This document shows positions 24,544 to 32,290 of a stretch of 64,000 nucleotides of DNA, piece by piece. Every line of letters starts with the position of its first letter. Position 1 is the first letter of the stretch. Below the pieces are notes generated by a model. It was not told the origin of the DNA and did no database searches. It saw nothing but the letters and a program-made list of their open reading frames with translations. The translations under genes were made by a program, and so were the position numbers. The DNA is from Edaphobacter bradus (GTDB lineage: Bacteria > Acidobacteriota > Terriglobia > Terriglobales > Acidobacteriaceae), in NCBI RefSeq assembly GCF_025685645.1, contig NZ_JAGSYF010000002.1:1116907-1180906 (forward strand). Reading direction: 5' to 3'.

Positions 24544-25686
24544 ATGTCTACGCATGTTCGTTCGTATTCGAAGGTCAACCTGGGGTTGGCGATTGGGCCG
24601 GTGCGGCCGGATGGGTTTCATGGGCTGACGACCGTCTACCAGACGCTGGAGCTGCATGATGTGGTGACGGTCGAGGCTCGGCGGGCGGGGGCTACAAAGA
24701 TTTCGCTGACTACGAATGATGCGCGGGTTCCTGTGGATGGGCGGAATACCGCGTGGAAGATGGTCGAGCGGGGGCTGGAGCGGCTGGGATTGGCGGCTGA
24801 GGTCTCTATCTATATAGAGAAGCGGCTTCCGGTGCAGGGTGGGATGGGGGCCGGGAGCGCGAATGCGGCGGCGGCACTGATCGGGCTGGAGCGGGAGTTG
24901 GGGGTGGGGCCGGATTCAGGAGGCTTGGCCGGAGCCGAGCGACTGCGGCTGGCGGGTGAGGTGGGGTCGGATGTGCCGCTTTTCTTGCTTGGAGGGTCGG
25001 TGCTGGGGCTTGGGCGCGGGGAGATGGTGGTTCCTCTGCCGGATATGCCCAGTGTTTTCTGCGTGGTAGCGGTTCCGGAGGTTGGGGTTTCGACTCCGCA
25101 GGCTTTTCGGGACTGGGATGCGCTGGTGGCTGGTACCTCAGGGGCTAAAGCCCCTTCGTTTGATGGGGATGGTAGTGGCACGGCTGAAGCCGTGCCCTTA
25201 ACAAAGCGAGGATCGGTCGCTGGACAGGCTGGGTTGACTCGTGGGGATAAGCCCGATAGACTAGATGAGTTGAGTCTCGCTTACGCATCTCTGTATGCGG
25301 AGCTAGGCACTTCCGGTATTATCCGTGGCTCGAACCCTGGAAACAAGCAGGGAGGTTCTGACAAGTCTCAGAGCGGCCAAGTGGATGATCTGGCGGAGAA
25401 TACCCTTCTCTCGCTTGTCCGCACCGGGGTTGAAAACGACTTTGAACGGGTCGTCTTTCCTGCTTATCCCTCCTTGCGTGAAATCAAGCGTCAATTGATG
25501 GGTACCGGCTCGGAGTCTGCGCTTTATGCTGCGCTCTCGGGTTCGGGTTCGGCTCTGTTTGGACTTTACCGGTCCGAGGCGGATGCACGAGCGGCTCAAC
25601 GGCGCGTCCAGGAGGCAGGGACCAAGGCTCTGATTACGAAGACCTTGCCTCGCCGGGATTACTGGACGAGAATGTTCGCAGGGTGA
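24544..25686 (+). CDS. ispE: 4-diphosphocytidyl-2-C-methyl-D-erythritol kinase with an internal insertion
   Basis: 380 residues from the ATG at 24544 (GTG at 24538 is possible but lies inside the dyad). IspE is usually about 290 long. N-terminal THVRSYSKVNLGLAIGPVRPDGFH, GHMP ATP loop LPVQGGMGAGSANAAAALIG (about residue 96), and C-terminal LYAALSGSGSALFGLY are intact. Between residues about 198 and 275 there is an extra Gly/Ser/Asp-rich stretch, part of which is encoded by a REP-like repeat (25137-25206). After it the kinase resumes at DLAENTLLSLVRTGVENDFERVVFPAYPSL. The enzyme phosphorylates CDP-ME in the MEP isoprenoid pathway. Confidence 0.93.
   Translation: MSTHVRSYSKVNLGLAIGPVRPDGFHGLTTVYQTLELHDVVTVEARRAGATKISLTTNDARVPVDGRNTAWKMVERGLERLGLAAEVSIYIEKRLPVQGGMGAGSANAAAALIGLERELGVGPDSGGLAGAERLRLAGEVGSDVPLFLLGGSVLGLGRGEMVVPLPDMPSVFCVVAVPEVGVSTPQAFRDWDALVAGTSGAKAPSFDGDGSGTAEAVPLTKRGSVAGQAGLTRGDKPDRLDELSLAYASLYAELGTSGIIRGSNPGNKQGGSDKSQSGQVDDLAENTLLSLVRTGVENDFERVVFPAYPSLREIKRQLMGTGSESALYAALSGSGSALFGLYRSEADARAAQRRVQEAGTKALITKTLPRRDYWTRMFAG
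25137..25206. repeat. REP-like hairpin pair inside ispE, copy A
   Basis: CTCAGGGGCTAAAGCCCCTT, 19 bases, then GGCACGGCTGAAGCCGTGCC and CTTAACAAAG. The two hairpins and the flanks CTCA and CTTAACAA are the same as in copy B at 48227-48294, which is intergenic. Here the element is translated as SGAKAPSFDGDGSGTAEAVP within the IspE insertion. Confidence 0.8.
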
Positions 25687-25719
25687 CCCGGCCGGGTGAA
25701 ACGAACCACGGCCGTTTGC

Positions 25720-25793
25720 TGGGCGATCGACTAACGGTAGGTCAAGTGCCTTTGACGCACTTTGTCTAGGTTCGAATCCTAGTCGCCCAACCA
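25720..25793 (+). tRNA. tRNA-Gln (anticodon UUG)
   Basis: Acceptor TGGGCGA (25720-25726) pairs TCGCCCA (25783-25789), discriminator A25790, and an encoded CCA follows to 25793. D-arm GACT...GGTC, anticodon stem AGTGC/GCACT around loop CTTTGAC with anticodon TTG, T-arm CTAGG-TTCGAAT-CCTAG. All stems are perfect or nearly so. Confidence 0.95.
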
Positions 25794-25839
25794 AAAAAGT
25801 CGTTCGTCGAATGCGAGGAGCAAGGTTTAGGGTTCTCAG

Positions 25840-26011
25840 GCGGCAACAACTTGCCGCGAAAGAGTTGAACGACGCAAGTTCTGCCGGCCGCAGACAATAA
25901 AAAGAAGAAACGGCCGGGAGCACAGAGTCGAGGTTTGAAGGAAGAGAAGTCTTAGGTTTTTCGAGGATTCGCAACAAGGATTTTTGGAAGTACGGGGCCG
26001 CAACAAGGCCC
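25840..26011 (+). promoter_or_regulatory. structured untranslated leader before prs
   Basis: The 273 bases between tRNA-Gln and the prs start contain three strong stem-loops: GCGGCAA/TTGCCGC (25840-25857, four-base loop), CCGGCCG/CGGCCGG (25884-25917, twenty-base A-rich loop) and GGGCC/GGCCC (25995-26011, loop GCAACAA). No ORF is convincing. A structured leader or a small RNA processed from the tRNA transcript are both possible. The word CGTTCGTCGAA at 25801 also occurs at 24290. Confidence 0.4.
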
Positions 26012-26066
26012 TGGTAGACGAAGCAGCAGGAACTAACCAAGGTCAACCAACCTGGAGGGTTTCAAC

Positions 26067-27158
26067 GTGAGCGAACAAAACACGACTGCAGTTCTTTCCC
26101 CTATAGTGCAGGTTGAGGAGACGGAGACGATCTCCCAGCCTGTGCCAGCCAGCTCCGCGCAGGGTCAGCCCGGCGGACAGGCCAAAACAAGCCCGAAGCG
26201 CGCGGGACGGATTCCCGAGCCAAAGCGCTTCAAGATCTTCTGCGGATCTTCGAATCAGCCTCTGGCTGAGGAGATCTGCAAGTTCGTCGGTGTGCCGCTG
26301 GGCGAGACCCGGTTGCAGAGATTCTCCGACGGCGAGGTTCACTTTCAGCTGCTGGAGAACGTCCGCGGAGTGGACGTTTTTGTCGTGCAGCCTACGTGTT
26401 GGCCGGTGGATCAGCACCTCATGGAGCTGCTGATCATGATCGACGCGCTGAAGCGCGCATCCGCCGGGCGCATCACGGTTGTGATTCCGTATTACGGCTA
26501 CGCGAGGCAGGACCGCAAGGACCGACCGAGGGTGGCGATCACGTCGAAGCTGGTGGCAGACCTTCTGGAGAGGGCCGGTGCGAACCGGGCTCTGCTGGTG
26601 GATCTGCACGCAGCACAGATCCAGGGGTTCTTCGATATTCCGGTGGATCATCTGTTCGCCAGCCCGGTGCTGGTGAGCTACTTCCGGGAGATGAACCTTC
26701 CGAACCTGACGGTGGTCTCGCCGGATGCGGGAGGCGTGGAGCGGGCGAGATTCTTCGCCAAGAAGCTGGAAGTACCGTTGGCCATCGTGGATAAGCGACG
26801 GACCGACATTAATGTGACCGAGGTGATGAACGTCATCGGCGATGTAGAGGGCCGGACGTGTCTGATCCTCGACGACATTATCGACACCGCCGGAACGCTG
26901 GTGAAGACGGCGGATGCGCTGCTGGAACAGGGCGCGGCAAAGGTTTATGCGTGCGCAACGCATCCTGTGCTCTCGGGCCCGGCGGTGGAGCGGATTATGA
27001 ACTCACGGCTGGAGCAGGTGGTCGTGACGAACACCATCCCGCTGCAGGAAGATGCAGCGAAGGTGGGAAAGATTAAGGTGCTTTCCATTGCCGGGCTTCT
27101 GGGCAGGGCGATCGAGAGCATTCACATGGAGACCAGTGTTAGCACGCTGTTCAGTTAG
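26067..27158 (+). CDS. prs: ribose-phosphate pyrophosphokinase
   Basis: 363 residues from a GTG at 26067 after GGAGGG. The catalytic body starts near residue 50 (KRFKIFCGSSNQPLAEEICKFVGVPLG) and keeps YGYARQDRKDRPRVAI, LVDLHAAQIQGFFDIPVDHL, VVSPDAGGVERARFFA, the flexible-loop KRR and the PRPP signature CLILDDIIDTAGTLV. The enzyme makes PRPP from ribose 5-phosphate and ATP for purine, pyrimidine, His and Trp synthesis. The first 48 residues are an extra Pro/Gln/Ser-rich extension not found in standard enzymes (about 315). A structured leader precedes it. Confidence 0.96.
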   Translation: MSEQNTTAVLSPIVQVEETETISQPVPASSAQGQPGGQAKTSPKRAGRIPEPKRFKIFCGSSNQPLAEEICKFVGVPLGETRLQRFSDGEVHFQLLENVRGVDVFVVQPTCWPVDQHLMELLIMIDALKRASAGRITVVIPYYGYARQDRKDRPRVAITSKLVADLLERAGANRALLVDLHAAQIQGFFDIPVDHLFASPVLVSYFREMNLPNLTVVSPDAGGVERARFFAKKLEVPLAIVDKRRTDINVTEVMNVIGDVEGRTCLILDDIIDTAGTLVKTADALLEQGAAKVYACATHPVLSGPAVERIMNSRLEQVVVTNTIPLQEDAAKVGKIKVLSIAGLLGRAIESIHMETSVSTLFS

Positions 27159-27222
27159 CAGCGGGACCGGGAATCAGTAAAGGGAGCAAGGCTCAACCTT
27201 GTGCCCGAAAGGATGAAGGACA

Positions 27223-27903
27223 ATGGCAGCATCAACGGCAGTAGAGGCAGTGGTCGCGACTCCTCGCGAGGGTAAGTTCAACAAGAATGCGGCTCGCCGC
27301 GTTCGCGTCGCGGGCAAGATTCCCGCGGTCGTCTATGGCGCGGGGCAGGAGCCTGTGGCGGTCACAGTCGACCCCAAGGTCATCACGAAGATTCTGCACT
27401 CGGAGTCGGGCCACAACACGATCTTCGATCTGACGATCGAGGGCGGCGCGGGAACGAAGGCGATGATTGTGGACTGGCAGCATGAGCCGATCAAGGGCAA
27501 GCTGCTGCACATCGATCTGAAGCGGATCGCGATGGACAAGGCAATGCGCGTCTCCGTGCCGATCCAGCTGGTTGGAATTCCTGATGGCGTGAAGAACCAT
27601 GGCGGAATCCTCGAGCACGTTATGCGTGAGGTCGAGATTGAGTGCTTGCCGGCAGACATTCCGAGCCACCTCGATGTCGATGTGACGAACATGCCTCTGC
27701 ATGGTCTGATCCACGTTTCGGATCTTCCTCACTCAGGCAGCATCAAGTTCCTTGCGGATGAGAATGCGACAGTTGCGCACGTCGGGATCGTCAAGGAAGA
27801 GGCTCCGGCTGAGGTTGTGGAAGCTGCTCCGACTGAGCCTGAGGTCGCGAAGAAGGGCAAGACTGAGACGGCTGAAGCTGCTGCTCCGGCTGCGAAGAAG
27901 TAA
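27223..27903 (+). CDS. rplY: 50S ribosomal protein L25 (CTC/TL5 type)
   Basis: 226 residues. The L25 domain (VVATPREGKFNKNAARRVRVAGKIPAVVYGAGQEPVAV) binds 5S rRNA, and the C-terminal TL5 domain follows from LIHVSDLPHSGSIKFLADENATVAHVG to a Glu/Ala/Lys-rich tail. This long form, often called general stress protein CTC, is common outside enterobacteria. It is in the typical order prs-rplY-pth, with a 64-bp gap after prs. Confidence 0.95.
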   Translation: MAASTAVEAVVATPREGKFNKNAARRVRVAGKIPAVVYGAGQEPVAVTVDPKVITKILHSESGHNTIFDLTIEGGAGTKAMIVDWQHEPIKGKLLHIDLKRIAMDKAMRVSVPIQLVGIPDGVKNHGGILEHVMREVEIECLPADIPSHLDVDVTNMPLHGLIHVSDLPHSGSIKFLADENATVAHVGIVKEEAPAEVVEAAPTEPEVAKKGKTETAEAAAPAAKK

Positions 27904-27904
27904 T

Positions 27905-27936
27905 GCGAGGGCGGCCCTGAGATTCGGGGCCGCTCG
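27905..27936 (+). terminator. hairpin between rplY and pth
   Basis: GCGAG..CGGCCC and GGGGCCG-CTCGC form a stem of about 11 bp with a two-base bulge just after the rplY stop. No T-run follows, so it is more likely an mRNA-stability or partial-attenuation element than a full terminator; pth begins 28 bases later. Confidence 0.4.
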
Positions 27937-27963
27937 CGTGCTGTTTGGAAGGGAAGCGTTCGC

Positions 27964-28602
27964 GTGAAGCTGATTGTCGGGCTGGGAAATCCTGGGATCG
28001 AATATCAGTTCACACCTCACAACGCGGGTTTTCTGGCGGTTGATCGCATCGCGGAGGATTGCGGCGTGGTGATGGCAAACCGCCGGGGACGAGCGCTGAC
28101 GGCGAAGGTGAAGCTGGGAGGGCAGGATGTTCTGCTGGCCAAGCCGGAGACCTTCATGAATCTGAGCGGGCTTTCAGTGGCCGCGCTGGTTCGTGAGTTG
28201 GAGATTGAGAACGTCTCGGAGGATGTGATTGTCCTCTACGACGAGTTGGCATTGCCGCTGGGCACGATTCGGATTCGTCAGAATGGACGGGCGAACGGGC
28301 ACAACGGAGTGAAGTCGGTTTCGGGAGCGCTTGGAACCGAAGAGTGGCTGCGGATTCGGATTGGCGTCGGCAAGCCCGCGCTGGCCGATGGCAGAGAGGG
28401 CGGGCAACAGGTTAGGGCGGGAGGCAGCGATTATCTGCTCTCGCCGATGCGCAAGCAGGAGCTTGCGGTGCTGGATGAGGTGCTCGATCGCGTGAAGAGC
28501 GCGGTGGAGATGGTGTTGACGAAGGGCGTCAGCGCCGCGATGAGTGAGTTCAACCGGAGACCCGATGAGCCTGGCTCGGAGGAGTCGAAGGAAAAGCAGT
28601 AA
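27964..28602 (+). CDS. pth: peptidyl-tRNA hydrolase
   Basis: 212 residues from a GTG at 27964 that gives the correct start MKLIVGLGNPGIEYQFTPHNAGFLAVDRIA, including the catalytic His in PHNAGF. LLAKPETFMNLSGLSVAAL and VLYDELALPLGTIRIRQNGRANGHNGVKSV follow, with the conserved Asp in YDEL. It recycles peptidyl-tRNA released from stalled ribosomes by cutting the ester bond. The C-terminus has an added charged tail (RRPDEPGSEESKEKQ). Located between rplY and rpsF, a frequent bacterial order. Confidence 0.95.
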   Translation: MKLIVGLGNPGIEYQFTPHNAGFLAVDRIAEDCGVVMANRRGRALTAKVKLGGQDVLLAKPETFMNLSGLSVAALVRELEIENVSEDVIVLYDELALPLGTIRIRQNGRANGHNGVKSVSGALGTEEWLRIRIGVGKPALADGREGGQQVRAGGSDYLLSPMRKQELAVLDEVLDRVKSAVEMVLTKGVSAAMSEFNRRPDEPGSEESKEKQ

Positions 28603-28720
28603 GCAGAGAAGTAGTTCTAGAGAATTGCAAAGCAGTACAACGCAGTAGATTCCATACCGGGTTGGCAGAACAGACGCCGGCGCGGTGCGAAGCAGAACTT
28701 CGCAGAAAGAAGTGAAACGC

Positions 28721-29152
28721 ATGAGTCGCACTTACGAAGTTATGTTCATCGTTCGTCCGGACGTTGAAGAGGCAGACCTGGACAAGCTGATCGAAGGCTT
28801 TGAGAAGAACGTCACCGATGGTGGCGGCGAGCTGAAGAGCACGGAGAAGATGGGCCGCCGCCGGCTGGCTTACACGGTCCGCAAGTTCAATGACGGTTTC
28901 TACGTCCTGATGACCGTCGTTGCTGCCGGCTCGCTGATCGCTGAGATCGAGCGACGTCTGCGCGTGTCCGAGCAGGTGATCAAGTTCATCACGGTCCGTA
29001 TCGACGAGGAAGAGAAGCGCCTGGCGAAGGTCAAGGCGATTCGCGACACGAAGGTGAAGCGCAGCGCGCAGCCTGCGGCTCCTGCTGTGGTCGAGAGCGC
29101 CGCGGAGCACGCGGCTGTGACTCCTGCTGCTGCCGAGGCTCACGCCGTCTAA
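28721..29152 (+). CDS. rpsF: 30S ribosomal protein S6
   Basis: 143 residues from the ATG at 28721 with AGAAAGAAG upstream (an in-frame start at 28685 is not supported). MSRTYEVMFIVRPDVEEADLDKLIEGFEKNVTDGGGEL and the middle GRRRLAYTVRKFNDGFYVLMTVVA are S6 hallmarks. The last 35 residues are Ala/Pro/Glu-rich, a tail longer than in E. coli. S6 pairs with S18, encoded next. Confidence 0.95.
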   Translation: MSRTYEVMFIVRPDVEEADLDKLIEGFEKNVTDGGGELKSTEKMGRRRLAYTVRKFNDGFYVLMTVVAAGSLIAEIERRLRVSEQVIKFITVRIDEEEKRLAKVKAIRDTKVKRSAQPAAPAVVESAAEHAAVTPAAAEAHAV

Positions 29153-29322
29153 AGGGACTTTGGGATTGGCGTTGCCGGATGGATTCGGCAGCGCATGAGG
29201 CATCATCATCCGCCGACCGGCGCTTCTGCTCGAACCCTCGTTGAGGAGATCGAGTTATCCAGAGACACCAGAGCGTGTCTGGAGCGCAGGCAGGCACAAC
29301 GAAGACTGAGAGGAAATTGAAG

Positions 29323-29673
29323 ATGGCTGACGAAATCAACAGCACGCATTCCACTGAGCAGAGCGCTCCGACGCCGCGTCCTTCCGGCCCTGGCGGACCT
29401 CGCGGGCCGCGTCCGGGGGGCGGCCCTGGTGGTCCCGGCGGACCTGGCGGACGGAAGTTCTTCCGCCGCAAGAAGGTCTGCAAGTTCTGCACGGAGAAGA
29501 TCGAAGCGATCTCGTACCGCGACGTTCGCCTGCTGCAGCAGTTTGTTGCCGAGCGTGGCAAGATCGTTCCGCGCCGCCTGACGGGCGTTTGCACGCGCCA
29601 CCAGCGCCGCCTGAGCCAGGCGATCAAGCAGTCGCGCAACATCGCGCTGCTTGCCTTTGCCGCGCGCTTCTAA
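29323..29673 (+). CDS. rpsR: 30S ribosomal protein S18 with a Gly/Pro-rich N-terminal extension
   Basis: 116 residues from the ATG at 29323 with GAGAGG upstream. The S18 body starts near residue 45 ([33 protein letters not shown]) and ends with [22 protein letters not shown]. The preceding 35 residues are a GGPxGPRPGG-type collagen-like run of Gly, Pro and Arg, absent from most S18 proteins (about 75 residues). The KVCKFC pair could bind zinc, as in C+ S18 forms, but with only two close Cys this is unsure. Confidence 0.95.
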   Translation: MADEINSTHSTEQSAPTPRPSGPGGPRGPRPGGGPGGPGGPGGRKFFRRKKVCKFCTEKIEAISYRDVRLLQQFVAERGKIVPRRLTGVCTRHQRRLSQAIKQSRNIALLAFAARF

Positions 29674-29727
29674 CTTCAAGGACGGCGGCTCGGGAGAGCG
29701 ACGCCAGACAGAACCGGAGAGATTGCA

Positions 29728-30213
29728 ATGGAAGTAATTCTTAAGGAAGACGTACTGAAGCTCGGGCATCGCGGCGATGTGGTGAAGGTCGCCGACGGCT
29801 ACGGGCGCAACTACCTGCTGCCGGAGAAGCTTGCGATTGAAGCAACGGAAGCGAACAAGGCTGTCATCGAGCAGATGAAGGCTTCGGCTGTGCGCAAGTC
29901 CGCCAAGGAGAAGGTCGACGCCGAGGCGCTGGCGCAGCAGCTCAACGAGGTCGAACTGGTGTTCGAGCGCAAGGTGGGCGAGCATGACCACCTGTTCGGC
30001 TCGGTGACCTCGGGCGACATCGCGCATGAGCTTGAGGCGAAGGGCTACACGATCGATCGCCGCAAGATCGCGCTCGACGATCCGCTGAAGACGATCGGCG
30101 AGTACTACGTTCCGGTGAAGCTGCACCGCGAGGTGACCAGCCACGTGAAGGTTGTGGTGAAGGGCGATCAGCCTGAGGCTGAGGCCATCACCACCGCCGT
30201 TGCGACTGAGTAG
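29728..30213 (+). CDS. rplI: 50S ribosomal protein L9
   Basis: 161 residues. The N-domain MEVILKEDVLKLGHRGDVVKVADGYGRNYLLPEKLA is the L9 signature; the long helix (ANKAVIEQMKASAVRKSAKEKVDAEALAQQLNEVEL) and C-domain LFGSVTSGDIAHELEAKGYTIDRRKIALDDPLKTIGEYYVPVKLHREV follow. It ends the rpsF-rpsR-rplI cluster and is followed directly by a strong terminator. Confidence 0.96.
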   Translation: MEVILKEDVLKLGHRGDVVKVADGYGRNYLLPEKLAIEATEANKAVIEQMKASAVRKSAKEKVDAEALAQQLNEVELVFERKVGEHDHLFGSVTSGDIAHELEAKGYTIDRRKIALDDPLKTIGEYYVPVKLHREVTSHVKVVVKGDQPEAEAITTAVATE

Positions 30214-30234
30214 TTTTCTCGGTTTTTCGAGACA

Positions 30235-30286
30235 AGACGCACCTGGTTCGCAGGCCTTTGGCCTGGGATGCCGGGTGCGTCTTTTT
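30235..30286 (+). terminator. Rho-independent terminator after rplI
   Basis: Outer stem AGACGCACC/GGTGCGTCT (30235-30243 with 30274-30282), an inner hairpin CAGGCC-TTT-GGCCTG at 30251-30265, then TTTT. It lies 22 bases after the rplI stop and closes the ribosomal protein transcript. Confidence 0.85.
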
Positions 30287-30296
30287 GTCTCTGAAT

Positions 30297-30474
30297 GGCA
30301 TCCCCTCCCTCCCCCCTGTTTTTGTGTAAAGTATTCATAAATAGTGATTTAGCTTTGGACCAACTATGCAAAATATTCCATCTAAAGGGGTTAGGTGTCA
30401 AAATATTGGAAATAAATGGGTTGTGGGTTAAATGAAAGAGCCCCGGTTGTGTCCGGGGCTCATTCTTTTCTCTC
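30297..30474. repeat. dispersed element with three AAARTATT words and a terminal hairpin, copy 2
   Basis: Same plan as 21737-21918: pyrimidine tract, CTGTTTTTGTGT, then AAAGTATT at 30328 and AAAATATT at 30370 and 30400, then a hairpin GAGCCCCGG...CCGGGGCTC and TTCTTTT. It takes up most of the 398-bp gap between rplI and the AAA ATPase gene; the remaining 130 bases show nothing recognisable. Confidence 0.7.
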
Positions 30475-30611
30475 TGGTTCTATTTTAGCGGAATTGGGGG
30501 ACCTACTATGCCACTCGGAAGTTGTTGGATTTTATTGGTTTAGCCGATCCTGGGGGTTGACATGCGATTTTGTTGGCATTTTCGGCAAACAAATTGTTAA
30601 ATCATTTTATT

Positions 30612-31961
30612 TCAATGAGAAAGCTCACTCCCGAACGCTCCGAGGAGTTTTCGGTTCAGAGAGCCTCCGGCAAAGAGCATCTCGTCGAGGGCATCGTCTA
30701 CGTCCTGCTGGGTGAGGTCTCCGGTGCGCTTTGCCTGGAGGTAGAACTGCGCGGAGCGTCTCATGAGCTCCTTGATGAAGGCGGCGCTTACTCCGCTCGT
30801 CTTCTTTACGACCGTCTGTGCGAGTTCATCCGCGATGACAAGGCCGCGGGAGTAGAGCCGGATTAGCTGACGGCGGCCAACCTCATCGGGAAGAGGAAAT
30901 TCGATGGCCTGGTCGATGCGGCCAGGGCGGGAGGCGAGGGCGGCTTCCAGTTGTTCGGGCCTGTTGGTTGTGAGAACGAAGAAGATCTCGGCGTCTTCGC
31001 GAAGACCGTCCATCTCGTTGAGCAGTTTGTTGAGCATGGACTCCTCGCATGCTCCGTCCATCGTCTCACGGGCCCGACCGATGAGATCGACGTCTTCGAG
31101 GACGATTACCGCTGGCTGAAGATGCCTTGCGAGTTGGAAATATTGATCCAGAAGCGCAACGTGCTCTGCAGTAATGAGGAGCGTGGTATGGTCCGGAAGT
31201 TGCGTCGCCAGATATTGGATGGTGTAGGTTTTGCCGGTTCCCGGAGGGCCGTAGAAGAGCAGTCCCTTCTTGACGGGCAGGCCGAGCCGCTGAAGTTCGG
31301 TTCGCTGTTGAGCGAAGCCAGTGACATTTCGCTCCAGCAGTTCGAGTGTCCTGGTCGGAAGGATCACATTCTCGCGAGAAATACGTGGGAGTTTATGGAC
31401 GCGAATGTTGCCTGCAGTTCCTGAGAAGTCCGGCATGAATTCAAGCGAGATTACTTTGCCGCGATAGGAGGCTGTTTCGTGAACCTTTTTCTGAATGTGA
31501 GCGAAGAGATTGTTGACGAATTGAGCAGCTTCCTCTCCCGCAGGCACAGTGATCTCGAAATGAATTCCAGTTCCGCGTCCGAACTGGACGGCAGGGCCGA
31601 GGAGGCAGGCGAAGCGGATTCCATCGGACTCTGCAAGCCAGAGCGCACGTTGCAGGCAGCGAGTCGGGACTGCATCGCCACAATCGACGTCATCTTGCTG
31701 GATGGGGCTGAGGACGACAGGAAATTGATCGGTGATGAGCAGATGAGCGACGGTGATTGTTTCATGCGCATACCGAGCGTGCAGGCCGTGGAGCTTTGTT
31801 TGGGAGTCTTGAAAGACTTGATCAAGAGCGCGCTGCAGATCGACGCGCGACGTTATCGGGAATGTCCGATTGGACGAGACGAGTGATTCCAACGGCAGGC
31901 CGGGGAAATGCTCCTGAAGCGCAGTCGCGGCGAGAGCAAGGTTGGGCTTCTTTTTCGTCAT
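30612..31961 (-). CDS. AAA+ ATPase with an unassigned N-terminal domain
   Basis: 449 residues from the ATG at 31961 (longer in-frame starts to 32078 lack a ribosome-binding site). One AAA module occupies about residues 185-400: Walker A LFYGPPGTGKTYTIQYLA, Walker B AVIVLEDVDLI, sensor 1 FFVLTTNRP and the arginine finger segment ALASRPGRIDQAIEFPLPDE, which is closest to the FtsH/Vps4/SpoVK clade. The first 180 residues are mixed alpha-beta with no motif I recognise and may be the substrate-recognition part. No protease domain follows. It is single, facing away from the adjacent O-methyltransferase, and probably remodels proteins. Confidence 0.9.
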   Translation of the reverse strand: MTKKKPNLALAATALQEHFPGLPLESLVSSNRTFPITSRVDLQRALDQVFQDSQTKLHGLHARYAHETITVAHLLITDQFPVVLSPIQQDDVDCGDAVPTRCLQRALWLAESDGIRFACLLGPAVQFGRGTGIHFEITVPAGEEAAQFVNNLFAHIQKKVHETASYRGKVISLEFMPDFSGTAGNIRVHKLPRISRENVILPTRTLELLERNVTGFAQQRTELQRLGLPVKKGLLFYGPPGTGKTYTIQYLATQLPDHTTLLITAEHVALLDQYFQLARHLQPAVIVLEDVDLIGRARETMDGACEESMLNKLLNEMDGLREDAEIFFVLTTNRPEQLEAALASRPGRIDQAIEFPLPDEVGRRQLIRLYSRGLVIADELAQTVVKKTSGVSAAFIKELMRRSAQFYLQAKRTGDLTQQDVDDALDEMLFAGGSLNRKLLGAFGSELSH

Positions 31962-32290
31962 AGTTTTACGGTAGAGTAGATGCCCAACCATCATGCCAGA
32001 AAGGATGTAAAAGCATATGCACTTTCGGGCTGGGATGCGGGATTCATTCCCACTCATGCCGCGATAAAACTGCGGCACGAATGGGGCACCCTGGTTCTGC
32101 CATATGTACGAGGCTTATTTTTGGCGGATAACTTGTCTATTTTTATCGATTTATGGGCAGGAGTGCATTTTGGTGGAAGCCTCAACGGCTTGACAACGCT
32201 ATTTGACTGGAACTACACGAGTTGCGGTCGGGTGGTTTTGTGCTCTGAACGGGAGAAGGCCATCCTCCCGAAAAATACGAGGAGGGAAGC
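31962..32290. other. divergent intergenic region
   Basis: 329 bases between the AAA ATPase (leftward) and the O-methyltransferase (rightward). TTGACA at 32190-32195 could be a -35 for the methyltransferase, with only a weak -10 (CTACAC) 17 bp later. Short reading frames cross the region but lack ribosome-binding sites. Nothing else is evident. Confidence 0.4.
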
